In this document: in pieces, positions 19,754 through 30,408 of the stretch
Layout: every line of letters starts with the position of its first letter
Numbering within the stretch: the first letter of the stretch is position 1
Assembly: GCF_000716605.1 (NCBI RefSeq)
Contig: NZ_JNXE01000015.1
Location: forward strand, 124,001-188,000
DNA length: 64,000 bases
Direction of reading: 5' to 3'
Origin: Streptomyces sp. NRRL F-525
GTDB lineage: Bacteria; Actinomycetota; Actinomycetes; Streptomycetales; Streptomycetaceae
Notes under the pieces: model-generated
What the model was told of the DNA's origin: nothing
What the model saw: the letters and a program-made list of their open reading frames with translations, nothing else
Database searches by the model: none
Made by a program: the position numbers and the translations under genes

Positions 19754-21325
19754 ATGTCCTTTCCCCTCCTGACAGCGACGGCGGCGCTCCCGGCCCTCGG
19801 GGCGGTGGCCACGGCCGCCGTCCCGGCCGCCCGGCGCACCGCCGCGAAATGGCTGGCGCTGCTGGTCTCGCTGGCGACGCTCGCGCTGGCCGTCACGGTC
19901 CTGGTGCGCTTCGACCCGGGCGGCGACCGCTACCAACTCACCGAGTCCCACGCCTGGATCGCCGCCTTCGGGGTCCGCTACGAGCTGGGTGTGGATGGCA
20001 TCGCGGTCGCGCTCCTCGCGCTCACCGCCCTGCTGATCCCGTTCGTGATCCTGGCCGGCTGGCACGACGCCGACCCCCTGGAGACGGGCAACAAGCGCTG
20101 GCGGCCCACCCAGGGCTTCTTCGCTCTCATCCTTGCGGTGGAGGCGATGGTGATCATCTCCTTCGAGGCCACCGACGTCTTCCTCTTCTACATCTTCTTC
20201 GAAGCCATGCTGATCCCGATGTACTTCCTCATCGGCGGCTTCGGGGACAGCGCGCACGAACACGGCGACGAGGCGGCGGCCACCCAACGGTCGTACGCGG
20301 CGGTCAAGTTCCTGCTCTACAACCTGGTCGGCGGGCTCATCATGCTGGCGGCCGTGATCGGCCTCTACGTAGTCGCCGGGAACTTCTCGCTCGCGGAGAT
20401 CGCGCAGGCGCGGGCCAACGGCACGCTGCACATGGCGACCAGCACCGAACGCTGGCTGTTCCTGGGCTTCTTCTTCGCCTTCGCGGTGAAGGCGCCCCTG
20501 TGGCCGCTGCACACCTGGCTGCCCAACGCGATGGGCGAGGCCACGGCGCCGGTCGCCGTACTGATCACGGCGGTTGTCGACAAGGTCGGCACCTTCGCGA
20601 TGCTCCGCTTCTGCCTCCAGCTGTTCCCGAACGCCAGCAAGTGGGCGACGCCCGTGATCCTGGTCCTCGCCGTGATCAGCATCATCTACGGCGCGCTGCT
20701 CGCGGTCGGGCAGCGGGACATCAAGCGGCTGGTGGCGTACGCGTCGATCTCGCACTTCGGGTTCATCGTCCTGGGCATCTTCGCGATGACCAGCCAGGGC
20801 CAGTCCGGCGCGACGCTCTACATGGTCAACCACGGCATTTCCACGGCCGCGTTGATGCTGGTCGCCGGGTTCCTGATCTCGCGGCGCGGCTCGCGTCTGA
20901 TCGCCGACTACGGAGGGGTGCAGAAAGTCGCCCCGGTGCTCGCGGGCACCTTCCTGATCGGCGGTCTGGCCACGCTGTCGCTGCCGGGACTCGCGCCCTT
21001 CGTGAGCGAGTTCCTGGTGCTGGTCGGCACGTTCTCGCGCTACCCGGCGATCGGGATCATCGCGACCTTCGGCATCGTCCTCGCCGCGCTGTACACCCTC
21101 GTCCTCTACCAGAGGACGATGACCGGCCCGGTGAAGCCCGAGGTCGCCTCGATGCCGGACCTGCGCGCGCGTGAACTCGTCGTCGTGGCCCCGCTGATCG
21201 TGCTGCTGGTCTTCCTGGGTGTCTACCCGAAGCCCGTCACGGACATCGTGAACCCGTCGGTCAAGCAGACCTTGTCCGACGTGCACAAGAAGGATCCCAA
21301 GCCCTCGGTGGAGGCGGCCAAGTGA
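19754..21325 (+). CDS. nuoM: NADH-quinone oxidoreductase subunit M
   Basis: The 523-residue antiporter-like subunit contains the conserved FYIFFEAMLIPMYFLIG, with a functional Glu, and WLPNAMGEATAPVAV with an acidic pair. About fourteen helices are visible. The ATG at 19754 lies 5 bp after the nuoL stop. Any longer reading runs into nuoL. Stop overlaps nuoN by 4 bp. Confidence 0.96.
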   Translation: MSFPLLTATAALPALGAVATAAVPAARRTAAKWLALLVSLATLALAVTVLVRFDPGGDRYQLTESHAWIAAFGVRYELGVDGIAVALLALTALLIPFVILAGWHDADPLETGNKRWRPTQGFFALILAVEAMVIISFEATDVFLFYIFFEAMLIPMYFLIGGFGDSAHEHGDEAAATQRSYAAVKFLLYNLVGGLIMLAAVIGLYVVAGNFSLAEIAQARANGTLHMATSTERWLFLGFFFAFAVKAPLWPLHTWLPNAMGEATAPVAVLITAVVDKVGTFAMLRFCLQLFPNASKWATPVILVLAVISIIYGALLAVGQRDIKRLVAYASISHFGFIVLGIFAMTSQGQSGATLYMVNHGISTAALMLVAGFLISRRGSRLIADYGGVQKVAPVLAGTFLIGGLATLSLPGLAPFVSEFLVLVGTFSRYPAIGIIATFGIVLAALYTLVLYQRTMTGPVKPEVASMPDLRARELVVVAPLIVLLVFLGVYPKPVTDIVNPSVKQTLSDVHKKDPKPSVEAAK

Positions 21326-22980
21326 GCGCAACAGCCGTCCACAGCCTGTGGACAACGGCGGCAACCGCGGCCGACCCGATCTCGAAGATCGACGCGCCGA
21401 AGATCGAGTACGGGCAATTGTCGCCCACCTTGATCATCCTCGGCGCGGCCCTCATCGGGGTCCTGGTCGAGGCGTTCGTCCCGCGCAAGTCCCGTTACTA
21501 CGCCCAGGTGTTCGTGTCCGCCGTAGCGCTCTGTGCCGCCTTCGCGGCGGTCGTGGCGCTCGCGGCGGACGGGTACGGCACCACCAAGGCGCACATCGCG
21601 GCCATGGGCGCGATCGCGGTCGACGGACCGGCCCTGTTCCTCCAGGGCGTGATCCTGCTGTCCGGACTGGTCGGCCTGTTCACCTTCGCGGAACGGCGAC
21701 TCGACCCCGAGGCGCACGGCAACCGGGTCGACTCGTTCGCCGCGCAGGGTGCGTCCGTGCCCGGCAGCGACAGCGAAAAGGCCGCGGTCAAGGCCGGGTT
21801 CACCACCACCGAGGTCTTCCCGCTCCTGCTCTTCGCGGTCGCCGGAATGCTCGTCTTCCCGTCGGCCAACGACCTGTTGACCCTGTTCGTGGCCCTGGAA
21901 GTCTTCTCGCTCCCGCTCTACCTCCTGTGCGCCCTGGCCCGCCGCAAGCGACTCCTGTCGCAGGAGGCCGCGGTCAAGTACTTCCTGCTCGGCGCCTTCG
22001 CCTCCGCGTTCACCCTGTTCGGCATCGCGCTGCTCTACGGCTACGCGGGCTCGATGTCGTACTCGACGATCTCCCAGGTCGTCGACGGCTCCATCACCAA
22101 CATCAACCCGGCCCTCGCCGACACCATGGGCAACGACGCGCTGCTGCTCATCGGTGGCGCGATGATCGTCATGGGGCTGCTGTTCAAGGTGGGCGCGGTG
22201 CCGTTCCATATGTGGACGCCCGACGTCTACCAGGGCGCGCCGACCCCGGTCACCGGCTTCATGGCCGCCGCGACCAAGGTGGCCGCCTTCGGAGCGCTGC
22301 TCCGGCTCCTCTACGTCGTACTGCCGGGCCTGCGCTGGGACTGGCGGCCCGTCATGTGGGGTGTGGCGATCATCACGATGCTGGGCGGCGCGATCGTCGC
22401 GATCACCCAGACCGACATCAAGCGGCTCCTGGCGTACTCGTCGATCGCGCACGCGGGCTTCATCCTCGCGGGTGTCATCGCGACCACCCGGGACGGCGTC
22501 TCGTCGGTCCTCTTCTACCTGGGTGCCTACTCGTTCGTGACGATCGGCGCGTTCGCGGTCGTCACGCTCGTACGGGACGCGGGCGGCGAGGCGACGCACC
22601 TGTCGAAGTGGGCGGGGCTCGGGCGGAGGTCGCCGTTGGTCGCGGCCGTGTTCGCGGTGTTCCTGCTGTCCTTCGCGGGCATTCCGCTGACGGCCGGCTT
22701 CGCCGGGAAGTTCGCCGTGTTCAAGGCGGCGGCGGCCGGTGGCGCGGCCCCGCTGGTCGTGGTCGGTGTGCTCTCCTCGGCGATCGCGGCGTTCTTCTAC
22801 ATCCGCGTGATCGTGCTCATGTTCTTCAGCGAGCCGCGGCCCGACGGCCCCACCGTCGCGGTCCCGTCCCCGCTGACCATGGCGACGATCGGGGTGGCCG
22901 TGGCGGCCACGCTCGTCCTCGGTGTGGCTCCGCAGTACTTCCTGGACCTGGCGAACCAGGCGGGAGTCTTCGTCCGCTGA
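21322..22980 (+). CDS. nuoN: NADH-quinone oxidoreductase subunit N
   Basis: The 552-residue third antiporter-like subunit ends the operon. Motifs are FVALEVFSLPLYLLCALAR, the lysine helix LFKVGAVPFHMWTPDVYQGAPTP (split over about residues 290-315) and QTDIKRLLAYSSIAHAGF. GTG start overlaps nuoM. A strong hairpin follows 25 bp after the stop. All fourteen subunits are intact and in the canonical order. Confidence 0.97.
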   Translation: MSATAVHSLWTTAATAADPISKIDAPKIEYGQLSPTLIILGAALIGVLVEAFVPRKSRYYAQVFVSAVALCAAFAAVVALAADGYGTTKAHIAAMGAIAVDGPALFLQGVILLSGLVGLFTFAERRLDPEAHGNRVDSFAAQGASVPGSDSEKAAVKAGFTTTEVFPLLLFAVAGMLVFPSANDLLTLFVALEVFSLPLYLLCALARRKRLLSQEAAVKYFLLGAFASAFTLFGIALLYGYAGSMSYSTISQVVDGSITNINPALADTMGNDALLLIGGAMIVMGLLFKVGAVPFHMWTPDVYQGAPTPVTGFMAAATKVAAFGALLRLLYVVLPGLRWDWRPVMWGVAIITMLGGAIVAITQTDIKRLLAYSSIAHAGFILAGVIATTRDGVSSVLFYLGAYSFVTIGAFAVVTLVRDAGGEATHLSKWAGLGRRSPLVAAVFAVFLLSFAGIPLTAGFAGKFAVFKAAAAGGAAPLVVVGVLSSAIAAFFYIRVIVLMFFSEPRPDGPTVAVPSPLTMATIGVAVAATLVLGVAPQYFLDLANQAGVFVR

Positions 22981-23004
22981 GCGCGGGCCGCTGAGCCCAT
23001 GCGC

Positions 23005-23039
23005 AAGGCCCCGGTTCGCTTCGAGCGAGCCGGGGCCTT
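23005..23039. terminator. nuo operon terminator, perfect 10-bp stem
   Basis: AAGGCCCCGG (23005-23014) pairs with CCGGGGCCTT (23030-23039), with a partial inner stem CGCT/AGCG. It lies 24 bp after nuoN and about 15 bp after the end of the facing secreted-protein gene, so it can serve both strands. Confidence 0.85.
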
Positions 23040-23052
23040 CGCGTGTGCGCGG

Positions 23053-23592
23053 TCAGACCGTCGGGCAGATGACCTCGGGGTTCCAAGAGGCGAACAGGCC
23101 CGCCGAGTTGGGCTTGTAGAGCCAGGCGTGCAGGGTGAAGTAGCCGGGGAGCTGGTTCTTCTGGAAGGTCTGCCCGAACAGCGTGGGCGCGGCCTGGCCC
23201 GAGTCCTTCACGACCCACTCCACCGCGACCAGCTTGCGCGGGCCGCCGTTGGAGGTGCCCGTGTACTCGTCCGTGAACCCGTCCGCGTACACGAGGGCCG
23301 CCGGCTTCTGCGGATCGACCGAGCCGATGTTCGCCGGGTTGACGTAGTGGTAGCCCATGCCGCCCTCGGCCGGGTCGGCGACGCAGGTGTCGGTGCGCGC
23401 GTAGCCGCCGGCCGCCGCGAACCCCTCGTACCCGTACTTGGCGGTGGCCTGAGTGGTCCTGCTCAGCTGGGTCCACACGGACGGGTCGGGGTCGGTCGCG
23501 GCGTGTGCCGGGGCGGCGGTCAGCGCGAAGGCCGCGGCCGTCGCCACCGCGAGGGCGGTCCGCACGGCGCTCCGCAGGGGGCGAGAGGACAT
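23053..23592 (-). CDS. Secreted protein of unknown function
   Basis: The 179-residue protein has a clear Sec signal ([19 protein letters not shown], cleaved after AHA near residue 31). The mature part is rich in Tyr, Trp and Gly and has two cysteines (RTDTCVADP and EVICPTV), a likely disulfide. It contains the phrase [11 protein letters not shown] do not recognise the family. The start is set by AAGGAG 8 bases upstream; longer readings run into recQ antisense. It is transcribed toward nuoN. Confidence 0.8.
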   Translation of the reverse strand: MSSRPLRSAVRTALAVATAAAFALTAAPAHAATDPDPSVWTQLSRTTQATAKYGYEGFAAAGGYARTDTCVADPAEGGMGYHYVNPANIGSVDPQKPAALVYADGFTDEYTGTSNGGPRKLVAVEWVVKDSGQAAPTLFGQTFQKNQLPGYFTLHAWLYKPNSAGLFASWNPEVICPTV

Positions 23593-23838
23593 GGTGGGGC
23601 TCCTTGGACTTTCGGGAGGCGTCCGCACGCACGGCGCGCCGTCCGTTCGGGGCGTGGCGGGCCTCCGCGGTCCCGCCCGAGCAGCATGTTCCGGCCGTGG
23701 TGGTCGCGCCATGTGACGGGAGCCATTCGACTGACCACGCCCGGTCACTGTCGCCAGCCTGTGGATAACTCCGACGCTGTCAGCGCGGAGCCCTATCGTG
23801 GACGCAGTGGTCGAGGGACGACGTACGGGGGACGAGCG

Positions 23839-25920
<2,082 letters not shown>

Positions 25921-26389
25921 GGGGCGGGACTCGGCGTTGGGACCGGGACCGGGGTGTGGGTGGTCCCCGGTACGGTCCTCGGCCCAGGGCGGTCGGGCTG
26001 GGGGCGTCGGCGCAGGGCCGTGAGACCAGGACCCTTGGGCCAGGTCTCAGCGCCGGGGGCGTAGCTCAGCGCGTTCGGGTAGGCCCGGTGGGGCTGTCCC
26101 GCTGGGTGAGTGCGTCGGGTGGGAGCGGCAGCCTGCTGCAGGCAGGCCGGGGCTGTCTGCCGTTGCCGTCGGCCACCGAGGTCGGGCCGTTGCCGTCAGG
26201 TTGGCGGTGTCGGCTGTTGCCGCCGGCCGCTGTCGTCGGGTCGCCGTTGTCTGCCCGGTCCCGTCGGCCGACTGCGGTCCGCCACGCGGTCGTTGACCCG
26301 GGGCCACCTATCCAGTGCCGCCGGCCTGGGTGCGCCTGCGCCGCGCCGTGAGCCCAGGTTCTCGGGCCCGGGGTGTGAGCTCAGGGCCC
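25921..26389. other. Gene-free GC-rich spacer after recQ with degenerate duplicated words
   Basis: No ORF with a ribosome site or plausible protein was found. An imperfect hairpin at 25942-25971 (ACCGGGACC against GGTCCCCGGT, one bulge) may end recQ transcription. The words GCCGTGAG(A/C)CCAGG recur near 26018 and 26345, and GTTGCCGTC recurs around 26160-26200, suggesting decayed duplications. Confidence 0.45.
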
Positions 26390-27328
26390 TCAGCCCAAAG
26401 CCGTGAGCCCCGGTGCGAACACGATCAGCAGCGGCAGCAAAGGGACCAGGGTCGCGACCGTCGTCGTCAGGGCTCGGTGGCGGCGGCCCAGCCTCGGGCG
26501 GGGGTCCAGGAGGCGGTTGACGCGTTCGCCGAGGAGGCGGTGGCTGGAGGCGCAGGAGAGGACGCCTCGGTGGTTGTTGAGCTCGATGAGGGCCAACGCC
26601 GTGGTCAGGTGGCCGCATTGGCGGGAGGCCGTGTCGTCGGCGGCCAGTTCGACCAGGCGGTGGGTCTGGTCGCAGAAGTGGGAGAACAGGGGGACGTGCG
26701 GGAAGCCGGAGGCCAGCGCGGTCGACAGGTGCAGGAGCCAGTCGTGGTGGGCGCGGGCGTGGCCGCGTTCGTGGGTGAGGACCGCGTCGAGTTGGTGGCC
26801 GGTGAGGCGGTGCAACGCGCCTGTGGTGACGACGAGTTGGGGCGGATGGCCGGGCATCCACCAGGCGTCCGGGTACTCGTCCTCCAGGACGAGGAGGGGG
26901 CCGCGCGCCGGGGGCAGGCCCGCAGGTAGGTCGGGGGCGCGTTCGCGGAGGTGGGCGCGGGCCTGGCCCCGGCGGCGGCGGGCCTCGGCGAGTTCGCGGG
27001 CCAGCATCGCGGTGGTCCAGGCGGCACCGCAGGCGAGTGACAGCGTGAGGGCGACCGCCCAGGCGGGGGCGGCGGAGAGGTCGTAGGCCGCGGTGACGGC
27101 CGGGGGAGCGGGGGCGAAGACATGATCACGGACGGTGTGGAAGACGGCGGCCGCGCCCAGGACCAGGGCGGCCAGGCAGCACAGCAGGACCGTGGCGACC
27201 AGGCACTGCCACACCCAGAGGCCGATCACGGGCTCCCGTTCGGGCCACACCGCCCGGGTCAGCGCGCGCGGAGCCGGCACGGCGGCCGAGAGGGCGACGA
27301 CGCTCAGCAGGAGCAGGCAGACAGTCAT
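26390..27328 (-). CDS. M56-family membrane metallopeptidase (BlaR1/HtpX-like)
   Basis: The 312-residue protein has N-terminal membrane helices (about 1-20, 38-62, 85-110), then a cytoplasmic zinc-protease domain with the HERGH motif (LTHERGHARAHHDW) and the downstream Glu region RLVELAADDTASRQ, and a final C-terminal helix. M56 proteins include BlaR1/MecR1, which cleave BlaI-type repressors, but this one lacks a penicillin-sensor domain. No BlaI gene is adjacent. Its start overlaps the stop of a small ORF (27325-27486). Target unknown. Confidence 0.85.
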   Translation of the reverse strand: MTVCLLLLSVVALSAAVPAPRALTRAVWPEREPVIGLWVWQCLVATVLLCCLAALVLGAAAVFHTVRDHVFAPAPPAVTAAYDLSAAPAWAVALTLSLACGAAWTTAMLARELAEARRRRGQARAHLRERAPDLPAGLPPARGPLLVLEDEYPDAWWMPGHPPQLVVTTGALHRLTGHQLDAVLTHERGHARAHHDWLLHLSTALASGFPHVPLFSHFCDQTHRLVELAADDTASRQCGHLTTALALIELNNHRGVLSCASSHRLLGERVNRLLDPRPRLGRRHRALTTTVATLVPLLPLLIVFAPGLTALG

Positions 27329-27486
27329 GCCACGGGCTCCGGATCCTGGTCAGCGGAAGTAACAGGGGGAACAGAGGGCGCGGGTGCGGCTGTACCCGAG
27401 GGCGGGTCCACGGCATGTGTGCCGCCCGCCGTCAGTATGACTGCACGGGCGGCCGGAGTCAGGAGTAAAGAGACCACCGGACTCAT
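27325..27486 (-). CDS. Possible small ORF coupled to the M56 peptidase, with TTA codon
   Basis: A 53-codon frame starting MSPVVSLLLTPAARAVILTA and ending in a Pro/Ala/Ser-rich tail. Its TGA overlaps the peptidase ATG (ATGA), the arrangement expected of a coupled gene, and GGTGGGTGAG precedes the start. Codon 7 (27466-27468) is TTA, which in Streptomyces needs the bldA tRNA. Against it are no recognised family and biased composition. Confidence 0.35.
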   Translation of the reverse strand: MSPVVSLLLTPAARAVILTAGGTHAVDPPSGTAAPAPSVPPVTSADQDPEPVA

Positions 27487-27513
27487 CTCACCCACCGGCC
27501 CCGCCGCCCCTCG

Positions 27514-27651
27514 CGTCTCAGTCCCGCGCCACGATCCGCCCGCCGGCCCTGCCGGTCCCGCCGACCCCGCCGGGCTGACCCGCAGCTGCTCGCCCCATTT
27601 CGTCGGCCCCGTCGACCCTGTCGTCTCAGTCCCGCGGCACGATCCTGCCCG
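27514..27651. repeat. Duplicated 3' end of the fumarylacetoacetase gene
   Basis: The 30 bases covering the end of the hydrolase gene (27622-27651, encoding GRIVPRD and stop) recur almost exactly 108 bp downstream at 27514-27542, with one substitution and a 1-base deletion. The copy sits in the spacer before the M56 gene. Confidence 0.7.
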
Positions 27652-28840
27652 TGACCTCGCCCAGACCCACCCGCGTGCCGTCCGCGCCCGGCGCCCACGC
27701 CGAGAGCGTGACCACATCGCCGTCCTCCAGGAACGTCCGCTTGCCGTCCGGGAGTTCGAGGGCGTCGCGGCCGTTCCAGGTCAGCTCCAGCAGGGAACCC
27801 CGCTCGCGTTCCGTCGGGCCGCTGACCGTGCCGGAGCCGTAGAGGTCGCCGGTGCGCAGGGAGGCGCCGTTGGCCGTCATCTGGGCGAGTTGCTGGGCGG
27901 CGGTCCAGTACATGGTGGAGAACGGCGGCTCGGAGACCGGGTGGCCGTTGATCGCGACGGTGATGCGGAGGTCGTAGCCGCCGGGTTCCTCGGCCGAGTC
28001 GTCCAGGTAGCGGAGGAGGTCGTGCGTGCGCTCCGGCGGGGTTGCCCGCGACTCCTCCAGCGCGTCCAGCGGGGTGATCCACGCCGACACCGACGTGGCG
28101 AAGGACTTGCCGAGGAACGGGCCGAGGGGGACGTACTCCCAGGCCTGGATGTCGCGGGCCGACCAGTCGTTGAGGAGGCACAGGCCGAAGACGTGTTCGC
28201 GGAAGTCGGCGAGCGGCACCGGGCTGCCCATCGCCGACGGCGCGCCGACCACGAAGCCGACCTCCGCCTCGATGTCCAGGCGGACCGACGGGCCGAAGAC
28301 CGGCGCGGGGTCGGCCGGGGCCTTGCGCTGGCCGGAGGGTCGTACGACATCCGTGCCCGAGACCACGACCGTGCCGGCGCGGCCGTGGTAACCGATCGGC
28401 AGGTGCTTCCAGTTGGGGGTCAGGGAGTCGGGGGCGTCCGGGCGGAAGATGCGGCCGACGTTCCGGGCGTGGTTCTCCGAGGCGTAGAAGTCGACGTAGT
28501 CCGCGACCTCGAAGGGGAGGTGCAGGGTCACCGCGGAGAGCGGGTGGAAGTACGGGGCGATCGTGTCCTGGTGGGACGGGACCGTCACCCACGCGGTCAG
28601 CGCGCGGCGGACGTCCGACCAGGCCGTGTGGCCCGCGGCGAGCAGCGGGTTGAGGGTGGGGTGCGCGAGGAGGGAGACGTACGGCGAGCCGAGCGCCTCC
28701 GCCGCCGCGCCCGCGTCGAGGACGTGGTCGCCGAGGCGGACGCCGACGGTCCGTTCGTCCGAGCCGAGGGGCGAGAAGACGCCGTAGGGAAGATTGTGCG
28801 GGCCGAAGGGGTCGCCCTCGGGAAGATCGAAGGGGGGCAT
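27626..28840 (-). CDS. fahA: Fumarylacetoacetase
   Basis: Fumarylacetoacetate hydrolase ends tyrosine/homogentisate breakdown, giving fumarate and acetoacetate. The 404-residue protein has the SH3-like N-terminal part (PYGVFSP), then the FAH domain with metal ligands in DYVDFYASENHARNVG and EAEVGFVVG, and the FCLLNDWSARDIQAWEY-like stretch. The ATG at 28840 (MPPFDLPEGDPFG) has GTGAGG upstream and matches the family start better than 28885. No other tyrosine-catabolic gene is nearby. Confidence 0.92.
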   Translation of the reverse strand: MPPFDLPEGDPFGPHNLPYGVFSPLGSDERTVGVRLGDHVLDAGAAAEALGSPYVSLLAHPTLNPLLAAGHTAWSDVRRALTAWVTVPSHQDTIAPYFHPLSAVTLHLPFEVADYVDFYASENHARNVGRIFRPDAPDSLTPNWKHLPIGYHGRAGTVVVSGTDVVRPSGQRKAPADPAPVFGPSVRLDIEAEVGFVVGAPSAMGSPVPLADFREHVFGLCLLNDWSARDIQAWEYVPLGPFLGKSFATSVSAWITPLDALEESRATPPERTHDLLRYLDDSAEEPGGYDLRITVAINGHPVSEPPFSTMYWTAAQQLAQMTANGASLRTGDLYGSGTVSGPTERERGSLLELTWNGRDALELPDGKRTFLEDGDVVTLSAWAPGADGTRVGLGEVTGRIVPRD

Positions 28841-29024
28841 GGGTGCTGCCTCACTCTCGTACGTACTCGCATGTGGCCGCGCCACACGTTACGGGTGAGT
28901 TGCGCGAACCGGCAGTGTCTAAAGAGTTCGCAATGTCCGAAAAGGCCTTGTCGGAAGCGGCAATTCCGGCTTAGCGTCCTTTGGGGGACACGGACGGGGT
29001 GGGTCCGGTCCGTAGGGGGGACAC

Positions 29025-30305
29025 GTGGGGGGACCCGTGGCCAAGCGCTTCAGCGTGCCTTTCGAGGCCGACCGCGAAGTGCCGGGCCTGATCGTGAAGT
29101 TCGGCGACTATCCGCTGCATCACGGTGGGGTGGGCGCGATCCGGAGTCTGGGGCGCCTCGGCGTGCCGATGTATGCGATCACGGAGGACCGTTACACACC
29201 CGCGGCCGCGTCCCGTTATCTGGAGCGCGCGTTCGTGTGGCCGACGACCGGCACGGAGGAACCCGGGCGACTGGTGGAGGGCCTGCTGCGCGTCGGGCGC
29301 CGCATCGGCCGGCCCGCCGTCCTCATCCCCACCGACGAGGAGGCCGCCGTCCTGATCGCCGAGCACCAGGACGCGCTCGGCTCCCGCTTCCTCTTCCCGC
29401 GGGTGGAACCGAAGTTGCCGCGTCGCCTCGCGAGCAAGCAGGGCCTGCACGAACTCTGCGTGGAGCACGGCATCCCCAGCCCCGCGGCGGCCTTCCCGCA
29501 GTCGTACGACGACATCGTCGAGTTCGCCGAGAAGGCCCGCTTCCCGCTGGTGGCCAAGAACAGGGAGGCGTTCGTACGGCGTTCCCGGCCGGCGGTGAAC
29601 GGGACGACGAGGATCGCGACCCGCGAGGGGCTGCTCACGCTCGCGCGGGACTGGGGCGAGCACCCCGGGGTGATCCTCCAGGAGTACCTGCCGAGGGAGG
29701 AGGCCGAGGACTGGATCGTGCACGCGTACTTCGACCAGGACTCGACCCCGCTGGCCCTGTTCACCGGGGTGAAGGTGCGCTCCTGGCCGCCGCACGCGGG
29801 GATGACGGCGAACGCGTACGTGGTCGACAATCCGGAACTCACGGACATCGCCGCACGTTTCATCAAACAGATCGGCTTCACCGGCGTCATCGACCTCGAC
29901 CTGCGCTTCGACCGGCGCGACGGCCAGTACAAACTGCTCGACTTCAACCCCCGCATGGGCGCCCAGTTCCGGCTCTTCGAGAACGAGTCGGGGGTGGACG
30001 TAGTCCGCGCCATGCACCTCGACCTGACCGGCCGCTCCGTCCCGGAGGGGGAGCAGCGCGCCGGCCACCGGTACATCGTGGAGAACATCGACCTGCCCGC
30101 CCTCCTCGCCTACCGCCGCAGCGGCTATACGACGCCGCACGCGCCGGCGCGGGCGAGCGGGACGGAGCTGGCCTGGCTCGCGGGTGACGACCTGCGGCCG
30201 TTCTTCACGATGCTGGCCCGCTTCGTGCGGCCGGGCGCGAAGCACCTGTATCAGCTGTGGCGCACCAACCGGCGCGGCAGCGGCACCAGTAGCGGCAAGC
30301 AGTGA
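29025..30305 (+). CDS. ATP-grasp carboxylate-amine ligase-like protein
   Basis: The 426-residue protein has a pre-ATP-grasp Rossmann part (LIVKFGDYPLHHGGVGAIRSLG), central ATP-binding strands (FPLVAKNREAF; VILQEYLPREEAEDWIVHAYF) and the Mg-binding end IDLDLRFDRRDG then KLLDFNPRMGAQF. This family joins a carboxylate to an amine or thiol through an acyl phosphate; the substrates here are unknown. Two GTG starts (29025, 29037) each have a G-rich site; the first has AGGGGGG at better spacing. A flavoprotein gene follows 104 bp later in the same direction. Confidence 0.8.
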   Translation: MGGPVAKRFSVPFEADREVPGLIVKFGDYPLHHGGVGAIRSLGRLGVPMYAITEDRYTPAAASRYLERAFVWPTTGTEEPGRLVEGLLRVGRRIGRPAVLIPTDEEAAVLIAEHQDALGSRFLFPRVEPKLPRRLASKQGLHELCVEHGIPSPAAAFPQSYDDIVEFAEKARFPLVAKNREAFVRRSRPAVNGTTRIATREGLLTLARDWGEHPGVILQEYLPREEAEDWIVHAYFDQDSTPLALFTGVKVRSWPPHAGMTANAYVVDNPELTDIAARFIKQIGFTGVIDLDLRFDRRDGQYKLLDFNPRMGAQFRLFENESGVDVVRAMHLDLTGRSVPEGEQRAGHRYIVENIDLPALLAYRRSGYTTPHAPARASGTELAWLAGDDLRPFFTMLARFVRPGAKHLYQLWRTNRRGSGTSSGKQ

Positions 30306-30408
30306 CTCCAGCAGCGAGCAAGTAACGAGCAAGTAGCGCAAGGGGCACGCGAGTTCGAGCAGCGGCCCCGGCACGAAGTGACGAATTGACGTCCTGGGGA
30401 GGGACTTC

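Noticed and set aside
17709..21364. Two long antisense frames across nuoK-nuoN
   Set aside because: Same codon-shadow effect over well-established membrane subunits; no hydrophobic pattern or start signals.
25956..26861. Frames in the spacer after recQ and opposite the M56 gene
   Set aside because: Low-complexity translations without recognisable folds; no start signals.
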